From NCBI GenBank assembly GCA_013350335.1, contig CM023535.1, positions 33,202,991 to 33,266,990 on the forward strand: a DNA stretch of 64,000 nt, written 5' to 3'. Both the position numbers and the translations under genes were made by a program. The DNA comes from Chimonanthus salicifolius (Eukaryota > Streptophyta > Magnoliopsida > Laurales > Calycanthaceae). Within the stretch, counting starts at the first letter, position 1, and each line of letters starts with the position of its first letter. This document shows positions 47,357-58,270 of this stretch, piece by piece. The notes under the pieces were generated by a model. It ran no database searches. It saw nothing but the letters and a program-made list of their open reading frames with translations, and was not told the DNA's origin.

Positions 47357-50300
47357 TCACACAAACAATTCAGGGTGAGATGTTCTCATCTCCGATTCCA
47401 ATTCCCAAGTGGCCTCCTCAACACCATGTCGATCCCAAACCACCTTGACGAACTGAATCGCTCGGTTACGCAACACCCTTTGCTCACTCTCCAATATTCT
47501 GACCGGCTTCTCGACATAAGTGACATCGCTTTGCACATCTATATCTTGCACATTCAAAACATGAGACGGATCAGGGTTGTACTTCCTCAGCATCGACACA
47601 TGGAACACATCATGTAGAGACGCCAATTGCGAAGGAAGTGCCAACTGATAGGCTACATCTCCTATCCTTCTGATAATTGAAAACGGTCCCACATATCTTG
47701 GCGACAATTTTCCTTTCTTCCCAAATCTCATGTGCCCTTTTCGTGGCGAGACCTTCAAGAATACCATGTCTCCCACTTCAAATTCGAGAAACCTCCTCCT
47801 CTTATCAGCATAGCTCTTTTGCCGACTCTGTGCGGTCAACAAATGTTGACGTATCAACTGGATCTGTGCAGTAGTTTCTGCAACCATCTCGGGTCCTATC
47901 AGTGCATGTTCGCCAACCTCGGTCCAGCACACTGGTGACCTGCATGGTCTACCATACAAAGCTTCGAATGGTGCCATCTGGAGGCTTGCCTGGTAGCTAT
48001 TGTTATAAGAAAATTCCACCAATGGCAAATGATCCTCCCATCCACCTTTGAAGTCTAGCATGCACACCCTCAACATATCCTCCAACGTTTGTATTGTTCT
48101 TTCCGATTGTCCATCGGTCTGTGGATGGAATGCTGTGCTAATAAGTAGATCGGTTCCCATGGCCGACTGCATGCTCTGCCATACCCTGCCGGTGAATCGG
48201 CCATCTCTATCAGACACTATAGTCTGTGGGATACCATGTAATCTGATGATGTCTTTGATATATCTCCGACCCAATGTCTCTGATGAATCCGTCATCTTGA
48301 TAGGAATAAACTGCGCGGACTTGGTCAATCGGTCTACCACAACCCATATAGCGTCATTGCCCTTCGAGGACCTCGGCAACCCCGTCACAAAGTCCATGGA
48401 AATGTGCTCCCATTTCCATTCCGGCACTACTAAGGGTTTGAGTAACCCTGGTGGCTTCTGATGTTCTGTCTTAACCTGCTGACAAGTTAAACAATGAGCC
48501 ACGAACTCTGCAACATCCTTCTTGAGTCCATGCCACCAATAATGTCTTTTTAAGTCATGATACATTTTTGTGCTACCCGGATGAATGGACAACTTGCTCT
48601 GATGTGCCTCTATCAATAATTCTTTTCTACAGCTTCTTGGCACATAAATTCTACCCCGGAATATAAGACCCTGTCCTGGTCGTAATTCCCAATCCGGTAC
48701 AACCTCGCCAATGGACATTTTGGCCCATGTCTCTGCCATTTCCGGATCTGTTCGTTGCTCCTGTTCAATCTTTGTAACCATGTTGGATCGTATGATCAAA
48801 TTGTACATACTCCCATGGTTTGTGATGTATAGATTAAACTCACGAATGGAATTCAACATCTCCCATTCAGTCCTGATCAAACATGCCACTGATGCATGAG
48901 ACATGCGGCTGAGAGCATCCGCCACTTTGTTGGCCTTTCCCGGATGATATCGGAGCGCAAATTCATAATCCGCCAGATATTCCATCCATCTGCGCTGCCT
49001 CAGGTTGAGCTCTTTCTGATCAAATAAATACTTCAAGCTCTTGTGATCTGAAAATACTTCAAACTTCTCCCCATATAGATAGTGTCTCCAGCTTTTGAGA
49101 GCGAAGACCACCGCAGCTAATTCCAGATCATGTGTGGGGTAGAGGCGTTCATGTATCTTTAGTTGTCTTGAACCATATGCCACCACCCGATCACGTTGCA
49201 TGAGTGAACATCCCAGTCCTTCTCCTGATGCATCACATTGTACTTCATAACCTTTGCCCCTTTCCGGCAAAACTAGAATAGGAGCAGTTGTAAGTCTCTC
49301 TTTCAGCTCCTCAAATCTCTGATTGCACAACTCTGACCATTCATATTTGACTCCTTTCTGCGTGAGTCGAGTCAATGGAGATGCTATTTTAGAGAAATCC
49401 ATGATGAACTTCCTATAATATCCAGCCAAACCCAGAAAACTACGGATTTCAGTGACATTCTTTGGTGCTTTCCACTCACTTACTGCTGCCACCTTAGCCG
49501 GATCAACAGCTATACCATCTGCTGTTATAACATGCCCTAAGAATTTGACCTCAGGTAGCCAAAATTCGCATTTGCTTGCTTTGGCATACAGCTGGTTCTG
49601 TCTCAAGGTGTTCAATACTATTCGAAGATGCTCAGCATGATCTTCCTGACTCTTGGAATAGATCAGGATATCGTCAATGAACACTATAACAAACCGATCC
49701 AGATATGGACGGAATATTCTGTTCATTAAGTCCATGAACACAGCCGGTGCATTGGTAAGCCCAAATGGCATGACTACAAATTCAAATAGTCCATACCGTG
49801 TTCTGAAAGCTGTCTTCTCGATATCTTCCTCCCTGACCCGGATTTGATGATAACCGGACATCAGGTCAATCTTGGAAAAATGACTGGATCCCCTCAACTG
49901 ATCGAATAAATCATCGATCCTGGGTAGAGGATACTTGTTCCGGACAGTTAGTTGATTCAACTTCCGGTAGTCCACACACATTCTGAGTGAACCATCCTTC
50001 TTTTTCACGAACAACACTGGAGCTCCCCATGACGATGTGCTGTTCTGAATGCAACCCAGTCTGAGTAATTCATCAAGCTGCTTCTTCAACTCAGACATTT
50101 CTGCTGGTGCCATTCGATAATGGGGTAGAGACACTGGTGAGGTACCAGGATATAGCTTGATCTCAAAATTGAGCTCCCTCATAGGCGGTATACCAGGAAG
50201 TTCTTTTGGAAAGACATCAACAAATTCTTTCACAATTGCTGGAAGTTCAGTAACTGGTGCTTTGTTGATGACAATATTGTTCAACACCAAATGATGCAAC

Positions 50301-51988
50301 CCTTCCTGCAATCTGCTTTGCTTGTCGGCACGAACTATATACTGTTTTCCCTCGGGTGACCAAAATGTCACTCTTCGGCGATAACAATCAATATTGGCTT
50401 CATAACTAGCCAACCAGTCCATGCCAAATATAATATCGTACTCAGTCATGTCGAGTACCAAATAATTGAACTCAAATCTGAGTCCAGCGAGTTCTGTATT
50501 TATGGCCGTGCATATGAGTCCCAAAGACGTGTCTCCGACAGGGGATACTACTGTGAGTGTGGTGGACAGCTTTTGAACTAGTGTCCCAGTAGCAGTTATA
50601 AAGGATGCAGATATAAAAGAGTGCGATGCTCCAGAATCAAACAATGCATAAGCATAAGAACTATTGACAACAGCCATACCTTGAATCACAGAATGATCCA
50701 CATCCTCAGGAGGTTCCAGAGCAAATAGTCGTCCAGATCCGGTAGGATTAGGCGCCCGTCCCGCCTGATTATATGTCCTGCCTCCTCGGGAGTTAGCTGG
50801 CCTAGCTGGTGGACGGAAAGATCCTCTGGAATATGAGAGCCTATTGAGCTTTGGACAGTCTCTCTTGAAGTGACCCGGCTGATTACAGTGGAAACAGTTG
50901 TTCACCCCTTTGAATGACTGGGTGACTGATGCAGATGGGGAGGGCTGGTTGGGACGAAAGCTCCCCGCGGACCCAGTAGATGGTGAGGGTCTACTGAAGT
51001 TCGGACGGAACCTCTTGTTGGGCTGAAACCCACCCCTCCCACTTGGAGCTCGACGATTGTCAAACCGTACTATTGCATTCAACTCCTGTTCTGCTATTGT
51101 GGCCTTGCTGACCACCTCAGCCAATGTGGTGCACTTAAATATGGTCACTTTGGCCCTGATGTTTGGCCGTAGACCCCTCTCAAACTTTCTTGCCTTGCGA
51201 AGTTCTGTGTCCACCATATAAAATGCATAAATGGATAAACTGAGAAATTCACGGTGATACTCTGCCACCGTCATAGAGCCCTGCACCAAGGACAGAAAAA
51301 GTTCCGTTTGTCGCTCCTTCTCCTCCTCCGGAAAGTAATGTTCCAGAAAGGTTGCTGAAAACTCATTCCATGTCATGGCCGTCCTCTCCCTAACTGGTAT
51401 GAGTTCCCTCTGCTTCTCCACCACCTCCCACCATTTACCGGCATCTTCTATCAATTGTGAAGTAGCCAGTAAAATCCTGTCAGCATGACTCGAGATCTTA
51501 AGTAATTTTAAGATCTGAGTGATCTTCTTCAGCCAGTGCTCGGCTCCGACAGCCCCTTCCTTCCCTTTAAAGTAGGGAGGACGCTGTTGTTGAAATTCTC
51601 GTGCCATACTCCGGTCACTGGCATCCCTGGAACTTTCACTCCCATTCATATGTTGCTGGAGTACTGAGGTTACCACTGCTTGGACTAATCCCTGAAGCTC
51701 AGGCGGCACATGTGGTATATGTACACCACTGTTTCCTTCTCCCTCCTTCTGTGATGCATTCTCACTCCCCTTTTCTTCCCTCCATGGGTGCTGTGATTCT
51801 TCCCCATTGTGAGACTTTTCATGAACAGGTTGCTCCTCATCAGGTTGGGTTACCTCTTTCTCATGTATAGACGGCTCCTTCTCATGCACAGATTTTTCGT
51901 GTTGTGGTAACACTTTCTCATGTTGCGTGATTTGCAACACCTTTTCCTTCCCTTTTTGGTTCTGAGGGATCCTTCTCTTTGGAGCCAT
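47357..51988 (-). CDS. Gag-Pol polyprotein of a Tekay/Del-type chromovirus
   Basis: One open frame of 1543 residues makes all element proteins, cleaved by its own protease. Visible order: charged N-terminus with repeated HEK words (about 20-60); retrotransposon Gag with AEHWLKKI and FLEHYFPEE (about 145-280); zinc knuckle [14 protein letters not shown] (about 364-377); protease FDSGASHS (about 448-455); RT with [11 protein letters not shown] and active site FIDDILIYS (near 770); RNase H CDASGEG (near 918); integrase HHCC finger (about 1133-1169) and DDE core with D near 1198, D near 1259 (SDRDGRF) and E near 1295 (GQSERT), the last two 35 residues apart as expected; GPY/F module [12 protein letters not shown]; and a C-terminal chromodomain ([19 protein letters not shown]). 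I see no stop or frameshift and every catalytic motif is kept. The start is the first ATG after the leader and encodes MAPKRR. Clade assignment comes from the chromodomain and motif wording; no tree was made. Confidence 0.97.
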   Translation of the reverse strand: MAPKRRIPQNQKGKEKVLQITQHEKVLPQHEKSVHEKEPSIHEKEVTQPDEEQPVHEKSHNGEESQHPWREEKGSENASQKEGEGNSGVHIPHVPPELQGLVQAVVTSVLQQHMNGSESSRDASDRSMAREFQQQRPPYFKGKEGAVGAEHWLKKITQILKLLKISSHADRILLATSQLIEDAGKWWEVVEKQRELIPVRERTAMTWNEFSATFLEHYFPEEEKERQTELFLSLVQGSMTVAEYHREFLSLSIYAFYMVDTELRKARKFERGLRPNIRAKVTIFKCTTLAEVVSKATIAEQELNAIVRFDNRRAPSGRGGFQPNKRFRPNFSRPSPSTGSAGSFRPNQPSPSASVTQSFKGVNNCFHCNQPGHFKRDCPKLNRLSYSRGSFRPPARPANSRGGRTYNQAGRAPNPTGSGRLFALEPPEDVDHSVIQGMAVVNSSYAYALFDSGASHSFISASFITATGTLVQKLSTTLTVVSPVGDTSLGLICTAINTELAGLRFEFNYLVLDMTEYDIIFGMDWLASYEANIDCYRRRVTFWSPEGKQYIVRADKQSRLQEGLHHLVLNNIVINKAPVTELPAIVKEFVDVFPKELPGIPPMRELNFEIKLYPGTSPVSLPHYRMAPAEMSELKKQLDELLRLGCIQNSTSSWGAPVLFVKKKDGSLRMCVDYRKLNQLTVRNKYPLPRIDDLFDQLRGSSHFSKIDLMSGYHQIRVREEDIEKTAFRTRYGLFEFVVMPFGLTNAPAVFMDLMNRIFRPYLDRFVIVFIDDILIYSKSQEDHAEHLRIVLNTLRQNQLYAKASKCEFWLPEVKFLGHVITADGIAVDPAKVAAVSEWKAPKNVTEIRSFLGLAGYYRKFIMDFSKIASPLTRLTQKGVKYEWSELCNQRFEELKERLTTAPILVLPERGKGYEVQCDASGEGLGCSLMQRDRVVAYGSRQLKIHERLYPTHDLELAAVVFALKSWRHYLYGEKFEVFSDHKSLKYLFDQKELNLRQRRWMEYLADYEFALRYHPGKANKVADALSRMSHASVACLIRTEWEMLNSIREFNLYITNHGSMYNLIIRSNMVTKIEQEQRTDPEMAETWAKMSIGEVVPDWELRPGQGLIFRGRIYVPRSCRKELLIEAHQSKLSIHPGSTKMYHDLKRHYWWHGLKKDVAEFVAHCLTCQQVKTEHQKPPGLLKPLVVPEWKWEHISMDFVTGLPRSSKGNDAIWVVVDRLTKSAQFIPIKMTDSSETLGRRYIKDIIRLHGIPQTIVSDRDGRFTGRVWQSMQSAMGTDLLISTAFHPQTDGQSERTIQTLEDMLRVCMLDFKGGWEDHLPLVEFSYNNSYQASLQMAPFEALYGRPCRSPVCWTEVGEHALIGPEMVAETTAQIQLIRQHLLTAQSRQKSYADKRRRFLEFEVGDMVFLKVSPRKGHMRFGKKGKLSPRYVGPFSIIRRIGDVAYQLALPSQLASLHDVFHVSMLRKYNPDPSHVLNVQDIDVQSDVTYVEKPVRILESEQRVLRNRAIQFVKVVWDRHGVEEATWELESEMRTSHPELFV

Positions 51989-52379
51989 TTCCCTAAGTCA
52001 TAAAAACATTATTGACTTAGTTTCCTCGTACAGTTTGTATTTTTCACAATTTGGGGAGATTTCCAAATAAGCACACTTGGTTTTCTATTTGTTTTTTGAG
52101 GGGAGAGTCTCTAAATTTCCTATGTTTGTTTTTCTCAATTGGGGAGTATTGGGGAATGTATATCCTATTTTTCTACGTTTGACAGATCAATTATAATAAT
52201 GTACTTTTGCTATCTTTCATTGTTGTTCTCAGTTTGATTTGTTCAGTCCGAGTCCACGAAGTAAATTAATCCGGCCCCCAGTCAGCGGACTCCGAAGAGT
52301 CGGTCAGTTGGGATTCTTATCCGTCAGTGAGACATGAAACCGTCTTAATCTTACTTCGGAAGATTCAACTTCCCGTTTC
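51989..52379 (-). other. Untranslated leader of H
   Basis: 391 bp between PBS and the gag start. The coding strand has several AATTGTGAAAAATAC and CCCCAATTGAGAAAAAC-like tracts and no long frame. Packaging and dimerisation signals would be expected here in this class, but I cannot point to one. Confidence 0.7.
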
Positions 52380-52391
52380 GCTCTGATACCA
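52380..52391 (-). other. Primer binding site of H
   Basis: Minus strand TGGTATCAGAGC, complementary to the 3' end of plant initiator tRNA-Met, separated from the 5' LTR end (52394) by two bases, GT. It sets the internal boundary of the 5' LTR and the element orientation. Confidence 0.95.
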
Positions 52392-55300
52392 ACTGTAACA
52401 CCCCGCCCTTTTCACTCTAAATTTTCAGAGTTTATTTTTTTTTTTAAATATAATAATAATCAACAAGTGATCGGGGCGGAATGTCACGACGCGAGTTAAG
52501 TTCGGATCTCTAAATCCGACCCTTAACTGGCCAAGCCCATATGCGTATGAACTAAGTCCATAAAACTGATCCGCACATGATACATATATAACTAGCGGAA
52601 TTAATTTAGTCTAAATCTAACTGAGGTTATAATAGATCCTATGACTAATCCAACTTTCCATTCTTAGATAGCAAAGTACCTTATTTATTCTCCAAAATTA
52701 TTATATAACCTTAGTCTACTATTCATTCCAAACCATTCAAATAAATCCAACCATAGCATCTACTTAACTACTTATTACATGCCAACATCTAATTAACAAA
52801 TTACATTGTTCCAAATAAATCAACTAACAAGTCCATAAATAATCCATTCATAGTCCATTTCAATCATTCAAATCGCCCAAGTTTTCGTACTTGGTCCTCT
52901 TCTCCAACCACGTTCTTTCCTTTCCCTGCATCATCCACTAAAGATATAGATAGGCCGTTAGATCAACGCGCCCAGTAGTGTTTCCGAATAGGGCTACCAC
53001 ATGGTTAGTCAAAAACATGCAAATAGGATAATAGTTATACATGTGTGACAAAATTCTGTAAAAATATGCTATGTATGAAATGAACATGTAATGAGTCCCA
53101 CCCATCACCATTCAACATAGCCATCACTTGACGGGATTCTCATCGTCAAGGTAACCCACAGTGGTCTTTCGGACGCCCCGACGGAGTGTGGCCTTCGGAT
53201 TCCTCCTGATGGGATTCTCATCATCAGGGTACCCCACAGTGGTCTTCCGGGCGCCCCGACGGAGTGTGGCCTCCGGTTACAACACCATCATCCCATGCCA
53301 TGCATGAGATGTCTATGCAAACATGCCATTTGTAAATATAACATTTGATTCAAATAACTTATTCAAATAAACATAAAACAGCAAATAAGTTATGTGGTTA
53401 CAACAAGGTAGGAAACCTACAATAGTTTACTTTGTTCGATCCTTCCTTTGGACCGTCTTCCGATCACGGCTCGCTCACCGTTCTAAAAATCCGAATACCC
53501 TATGTACATGGCAGCAAGTTAATCATTTATCCACCTAATTTCCAGCAAAGCTTAATGTTCCAAGAATCACCTAGTGGGGTTCGGCCAAAGCCATAGCCGA
53601 ACCTCATCCATTAAAACATTGGTCATTCATTTATTTAATTAAAACCTATCTAATTACCCAAACTTCTAAACGAACCTTAGTAGGGTTCGGCCATACATTA
53701 TGGCTGAACCTTACCACTTTGGTTTTAGCCCATTTATCCCATCATATGATCATTTTATTTTTGATCATTTCAGCCATAATTACGATTGTGCCATTGAGAC
53801 CAACCTTTGCTTTAAATTAACTAACTTTCATCACCAAACATAAAACCATCTTTAGTGGGGTTCGGCCATACACACGGCTGAACCTCACCACTTAATTTGA
53901 TCCTTCTTAAACCTTCCATATCTTCATATACACCAACCATTATGTCCCATAATTACCATTAGTGGGGTTCGGCCATACACATGGCCGAACCTCACCAATG
54001 TGATTTTATGCTCAATTTCCATCATTCATATTGGCCAATTACTTACCCATACTAACTCCATAAACAACATATATTATTCTTAAATCAAAGCATATAAATA
54101 ATACCTAATGTTCATCATAAACTTAACCCAATTATTCCACAAAACAGTCCATGGGTTTTCATGGTTTCCATGGTTTCCATGGGATTCTCAACATGAAAAC
54201 CAACATCATTTTACATGGGGTTCGGCCCTCTATCATGGCTGAACCCAATGATTACGTTTACTGTTTTTAAACCTCAATTAACCATGTAATAACTGTATAT
54301 CTAAATCAGGTTTTTAACCTTCAAACAACCTGTAACACCCTGGAATTTCAAAGTTATCATTTTATATGAAAATATTCATATTTACGGAATTGCCATTGTG
54401 ATAAAATTGATTTGAATTTAAATGGGTCAATGGCTCAATCAAGACCCAAAGGATGGTAGTTGGTTTACAAAACAAATAAATGGATAAGATGAATTTAAAC
54501 GGGTCAAGAATCATATTTGGGTCAAATTGTGATAAATGGGTCAAAATGGATAGATGGGACCCAATGGGTCGTGAATAGCATGATTAGCCATGGATTGAGT
54601 TCAAGCTTAGTTAATTTAAGTTTATTAATTTCTTGAGTTTGGTTTGAGTTGAAATGAATGATGGGTTTAGTTGAGTTGAATTTATTAGTTAAGTTAAATT
54701 AAATGAATGAGTTAGGTTGGGTGAGTTGAATAAATGAGTTGAATGAATATGTATTTTTAAATGAGTAAGATGTAGAGATAGAAGGATTGTAGGCTGTTTC
54801 AAATTCAAACACTAAGAATTATTGGCTGCATGGGAAACTTATATGCATGTAACTCCCACCCAAGTTAAGAATGAAAATGACGTTACATGGAGTTACTTGG
54901 GTGAGAGTTGAGGTTTTCAAATCATTAAGCACGTTGGAGTTGGTATAGGGTTTATGCCATGCTTGGGTCTTCAAAAGACAGCCCATATATGGATTGATGG
55001 TTCATGCATGTAACTCCAAGGTTGGAGAATAAAATAGGTATCTGATTGGAGGAGTTACACACAATAGATTATGGCATTCCAAATTCAAATTAGATGTTAA
55101 ACCAATGGGAGTTACAAAGTGTGTTCACACTTGGAGGAGGGGAGTTTTATTCCCATGATAGAACTCCCACATGGGACGTTGATGAGGGCCAAATGGGGCT
55201 GATTGGAGCTGCTGTTGGTGGAGTTACACTTGAGAGTAGTGGCTGTTACATAAGCCAAAATTGAGAGGCAGCTAACAAAGGGACGGTGCAGCACATGGGG

Positions 55301-55669
55301 GTTACATTTCAAAGTGAAACTCCCATGTGAGAACCTAAGAAAAAGGGGGGTTACACTAGTTCAACCACAAGGGACGTTGGTTGCTTGGGGTGTTTCATTT
55401 CATAGATGAAACCCCCAAGTAACATAAAGAACCTTGATTGAGGAGAGGGAGTTACACAAGGATTAACCTTGGGCTGTTTTTGGTCAAGCAAAGGATTTTC
55501 ATTGTTACTCTCTCTATCTCTCTATCTCTCTTGGACGTCCTCTATCTGTCTAAACCAAGAGCAGCAGCTGGTTGCTCATTTCAATTAGTTTTGGGTAATC
55601 CTTTCATCAAGACAAAAAATCAGCAAAAGGGTTTTGGCAACAAGGTTAGCAATTTCATTCAAGACCAAA

Positions 55670-55700
55670 GTTCCCTTTCTCTCTCTCTCTCTCTCTTAAG
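55670..55700 (+). repeat. CT microsatellite in K leader
   Basis: An almost pure run of CT dinucleotides. Similar CT runs stand at the same module position in B (28867), D (31056) and H, next to the GGAGGAG/GTAAGT step. Confidence 0.9.
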
Positions 55701-55819
55701 TCCTTGTCACCTGGCTGAATTATCTCAAGGAGCTTGCATCAAGATCAGTCTCAGCCCAAAGAACAGTAAGAGAGAAGGAGAGGTCAAGGAGATAAAGGGT
55801 CAAAGAAGGAGTCAAAAGA

Positions 55820-55850
55820 ACCGAAGGAGACGCGGTATTAGTAAGTGCAT
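55820..55850 (+). promoter_or_regulatory. Conserved GTAAGT step after leader (possible splice donor)
   Basis: Reads GGAGACGCGGTATTAGTAAGTG. Equivalent sites: CGGATAGTAAGTA (about 1763), GGAATCGGTAAGTA (about 31336), GGATTGTAAGTA (about 34021), AAATTGGTAAGTA (about 19137). They follow a purine-rich GAAGGAG stretch and fit the plant 5' splice consensus AG/GTAAGT. Splicing is an inference. Confidence 0.4.
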
Positions 55851-55966
55851 TTTGAACCCTTGTTTAATAGATTGGTTAAGAAAATGAGATTTGGCCATTG
55901 TATGGCCAGATCCATCAATGGTTTAGACCTAGAATTATGATGTTTAAAATAATAAAATATGGACCA

Positions 55967-57173
55967 TAGGGTTCGGCCCCATTGGATGGCCGAACCCCAT
56001 GGAAAAACTTGGTGGATTCTATGGTATTTGAAAGTCAAAATCCATATTTTGGAGTGAGGATTTTAAAAGATTTTTATATGGAATTAAGCTTACTGTTTTG
56101 GAGTAGATATGACATGACTGAACCATATTTATCTTATGTTAATTTGTTGATTAATTTCATAGATAAATATGGGTGGATTTCCATTAAGAGAACCATAGGG
56201 TTCGGCCATGTGTATGGCCGAACCCCATGGACTGTTTTTAGATGATTTTAAGTATGTGTTTTAAAAAGGTTAAAACATAAATAAGGAAGTTTGTTTTGGA
56301 CAAAAATGAATGATTAAGAAGTTCAAAACCAAAGGTCATAGGGTTCGGCCACCATGGAGGGCCGAACCCCATGCAAATAATGATATGGTTTTGATGTATT
56401 TGGAACATATAAACCATGAAGTATGTGGACTGTTTTGGGTTATTATTTAAGATTCAAAGACATGTTTTGGAAAGGGTTAAAAGCATGGATCTGTATGACA
56501 AAGGACTGAAGTTAGCATGGTTTAAAACAGTGGTTCAAAACTGATGAAATGGATCATTTGGATCGGCCATTTTGGATGGCCGAATTTCATGAAATAATAT
56601 GGTCATTTGGGACAAGTAGATGAACTGATTTAGATGGTGTTTAAGAGGTATAATGGCAGCAATATTATATTGATTTTGTATGTTTAAATAACACCAAACA
56701 CATGTTTTAGAAGACCAAAACATGGACATAGGGTTCGGCCACCTTGGATGGCCGAACCCCATGTAAGTATTTGGTTGTTTGGGTTGGCTTTCAAAAAGAT
56801 GGAAATCACATCAATTATGGATTTAGTATTAAGATGATGGAAAATAGGATTAAAATCTTTAGGGTGAGGCTCTGCCATGTTATGTGGCCGAACCCCACCA
56901 ATTATCATGTGATGGACTTTGTTGTCTAAGGAAAAAAAATTAGGCAAAGGATAGTATAATGGCATTATGGTAAATAAGGATGAAAAGATGAAATGATCAA
57001 AAGAATGGACTTATGAGCCAAAACCTAAGGTGGTAAGATTCGGCCATGTAGTATGGCCGAACCCTACCAAGTGTCATTTGAAAAGTTTGGGATACTTAGA
57101 TGGTATTAAGTAAATAAAAGATTTATCAAAGTTTAAATGGGTGAGGTTCGGCCATGGGGTATGGCCGAACCCC
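55967..57173. repeat. Eight GGTTCGGCC hairpins in K
   Basis: Copies near 55967, 56199, 56340, 56561, 56729, 56869, 57038 and 57144. The number and approximate spacing match H read in reverse, but centres differ in several copies (for example CCTTGG against CAATGG). Confidence 0.92.
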
Positions 57174-57439
57174 ACAAAGTGGATTTTTGGGATTTAAATC
57201 AAATTAGAATCATATGGTCAAATGATTAACTTGCTGCCATGTATATAGGGTATTCGGATTTCTAGAACGGTGTACAAAGTCGTGATCGAAAGACGGTCCA
57301 AAGGAAGGGTCGAACAAAGTAAAATATTGTAGGTTTCCTACCTTGTTGTAACCACACAACTTATTCACTGTTTTATGTTTATTATAATAAGTTATTTGAA
57401 TCAAATGTTATATTTACAAATGGCATGTTTGCATAGACA

Positions 57440-57625
57440 TCTCATGCATAGCATGGGATGATGGGGAAGTAACCGGAGGCCACACTCCGTCGGGGCGTCC
57501 GAAAGACCATTGTGGGGTACCCTGATGATGAGTATCCCATCAGGAGGAATCCGGAGGCCACACTCCGTCGGGGCGTCCGAAAGACCACTGTGGGTTACCT
57601 TGATGATGAGAATTCCGTCTAGTGA
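57440..57625 (+). repeat. Two-unit CCGTCGGGGCGTCCGAAAG array in K
   Basis: Two units with CCGGAGGCCACACTCCGTCG, GGGCGTCCGAAAGACCA and a CTGATGATGAG...CATCAGG hairpin. The third hairpin has decayed (CTTGATGATGAG...CCGTCTAG). H carries the same block at 44100-44265 and 53120-53280. Confidence 0.85.
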
Positions 57626-57749
57626 TGGCTATGTTGAATGGTGATGGGTGGGACTCATTACATGTTCATTTCATACATAGTATATTTTATAGAATTTGTC
57701 ACACATGTATAACTATTATCCTATTTGCATGTTTTTGACTAACCATGTG

Positions 57750-58270
57750 GTAGCCCTATTCGGAAACACTACTGGGCGCGTTGATCTAACGCCCTATCTA
57801 TATCTTTAGTGGATGATGCAGGGAAAGGAAAGAACGTGGTTGGAGAAGAGGACCAAGTACGAAAACTTGGGCGATTTGAATGATTGCAATGGACTATGAA
57901 TGGATTATTTATGGATTTGTTAGTTGATTTATTTGGAACAATGTAATTTGTTAAATTAGATGTTGGCATGTAATAATGTAGTTAATTAGATGCTATGGTT
58001 TGTTTTATGTTGGATGTTTGGATTAAACGATTAGTTAAGATCGGTTAGTGATTTTGGAGAATAAATAAGGTACTTTGCTATCTAAAAATGGAAATTGGAT
58101 TAATCATAGGTTCTATTATAACCTCAGTTAGATCTAGACTAAGTTAATTCCGCTAGGTAAATATGTACCATGTGCGGATCAGTTTTATGGACTTAGTTCA
58201 TACGCACATGGGCTTGGCCAGTTAAGGGTCGGATTTAGAGATCCGAACTTAACTCGCGTCGTGACACTCT
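57750..58270 (+). promoter_or_regulatory. Structured 3' block of the LTR (K copy as example)
   Basis: About 500 bp found near the 3' end of every complete LTR here. In order: GGGCGCGTTGATCTAACGCCC, hairpin CCAAGT/ACTTGG, outer stem CATGTGCG/CGCACATG with an inner ATGGAC/GTTCAT stem, GGCCAGTTAAGG, stem TCGGAT/ATCCGA, then ACTTAACTCGCGTCGTGAC. Spacing and unpaired parts are conserved while stem sequences change between subfamilies. Its position suggests R/U5, but no transcript start can be read from sequence. Confidence 0.6.

Noticed and set aside
48048..48461. 137-codon plus-strand open frame
   Set aside because: Lies fully antisense to the integrase region of the intact H polyprotein; a shadow of that gene.
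47357..51988. Endogenous pararetrovirus or envelope-bearing retrovirus
   Set aside because: Domain order protease-RT-RNase H-integrase with C-terminal chromodomain and tRNA-Met PBS fits Ty3/gypsy chromoviruses; no movement protein or envelope frame is present.
55438..55887. 149-codon plus-strand open frame in K
   Set aside because: Crosses the CT microsatellite and the GTAAGT step of the LTR leader; no domain, and the H equivalent is not open.
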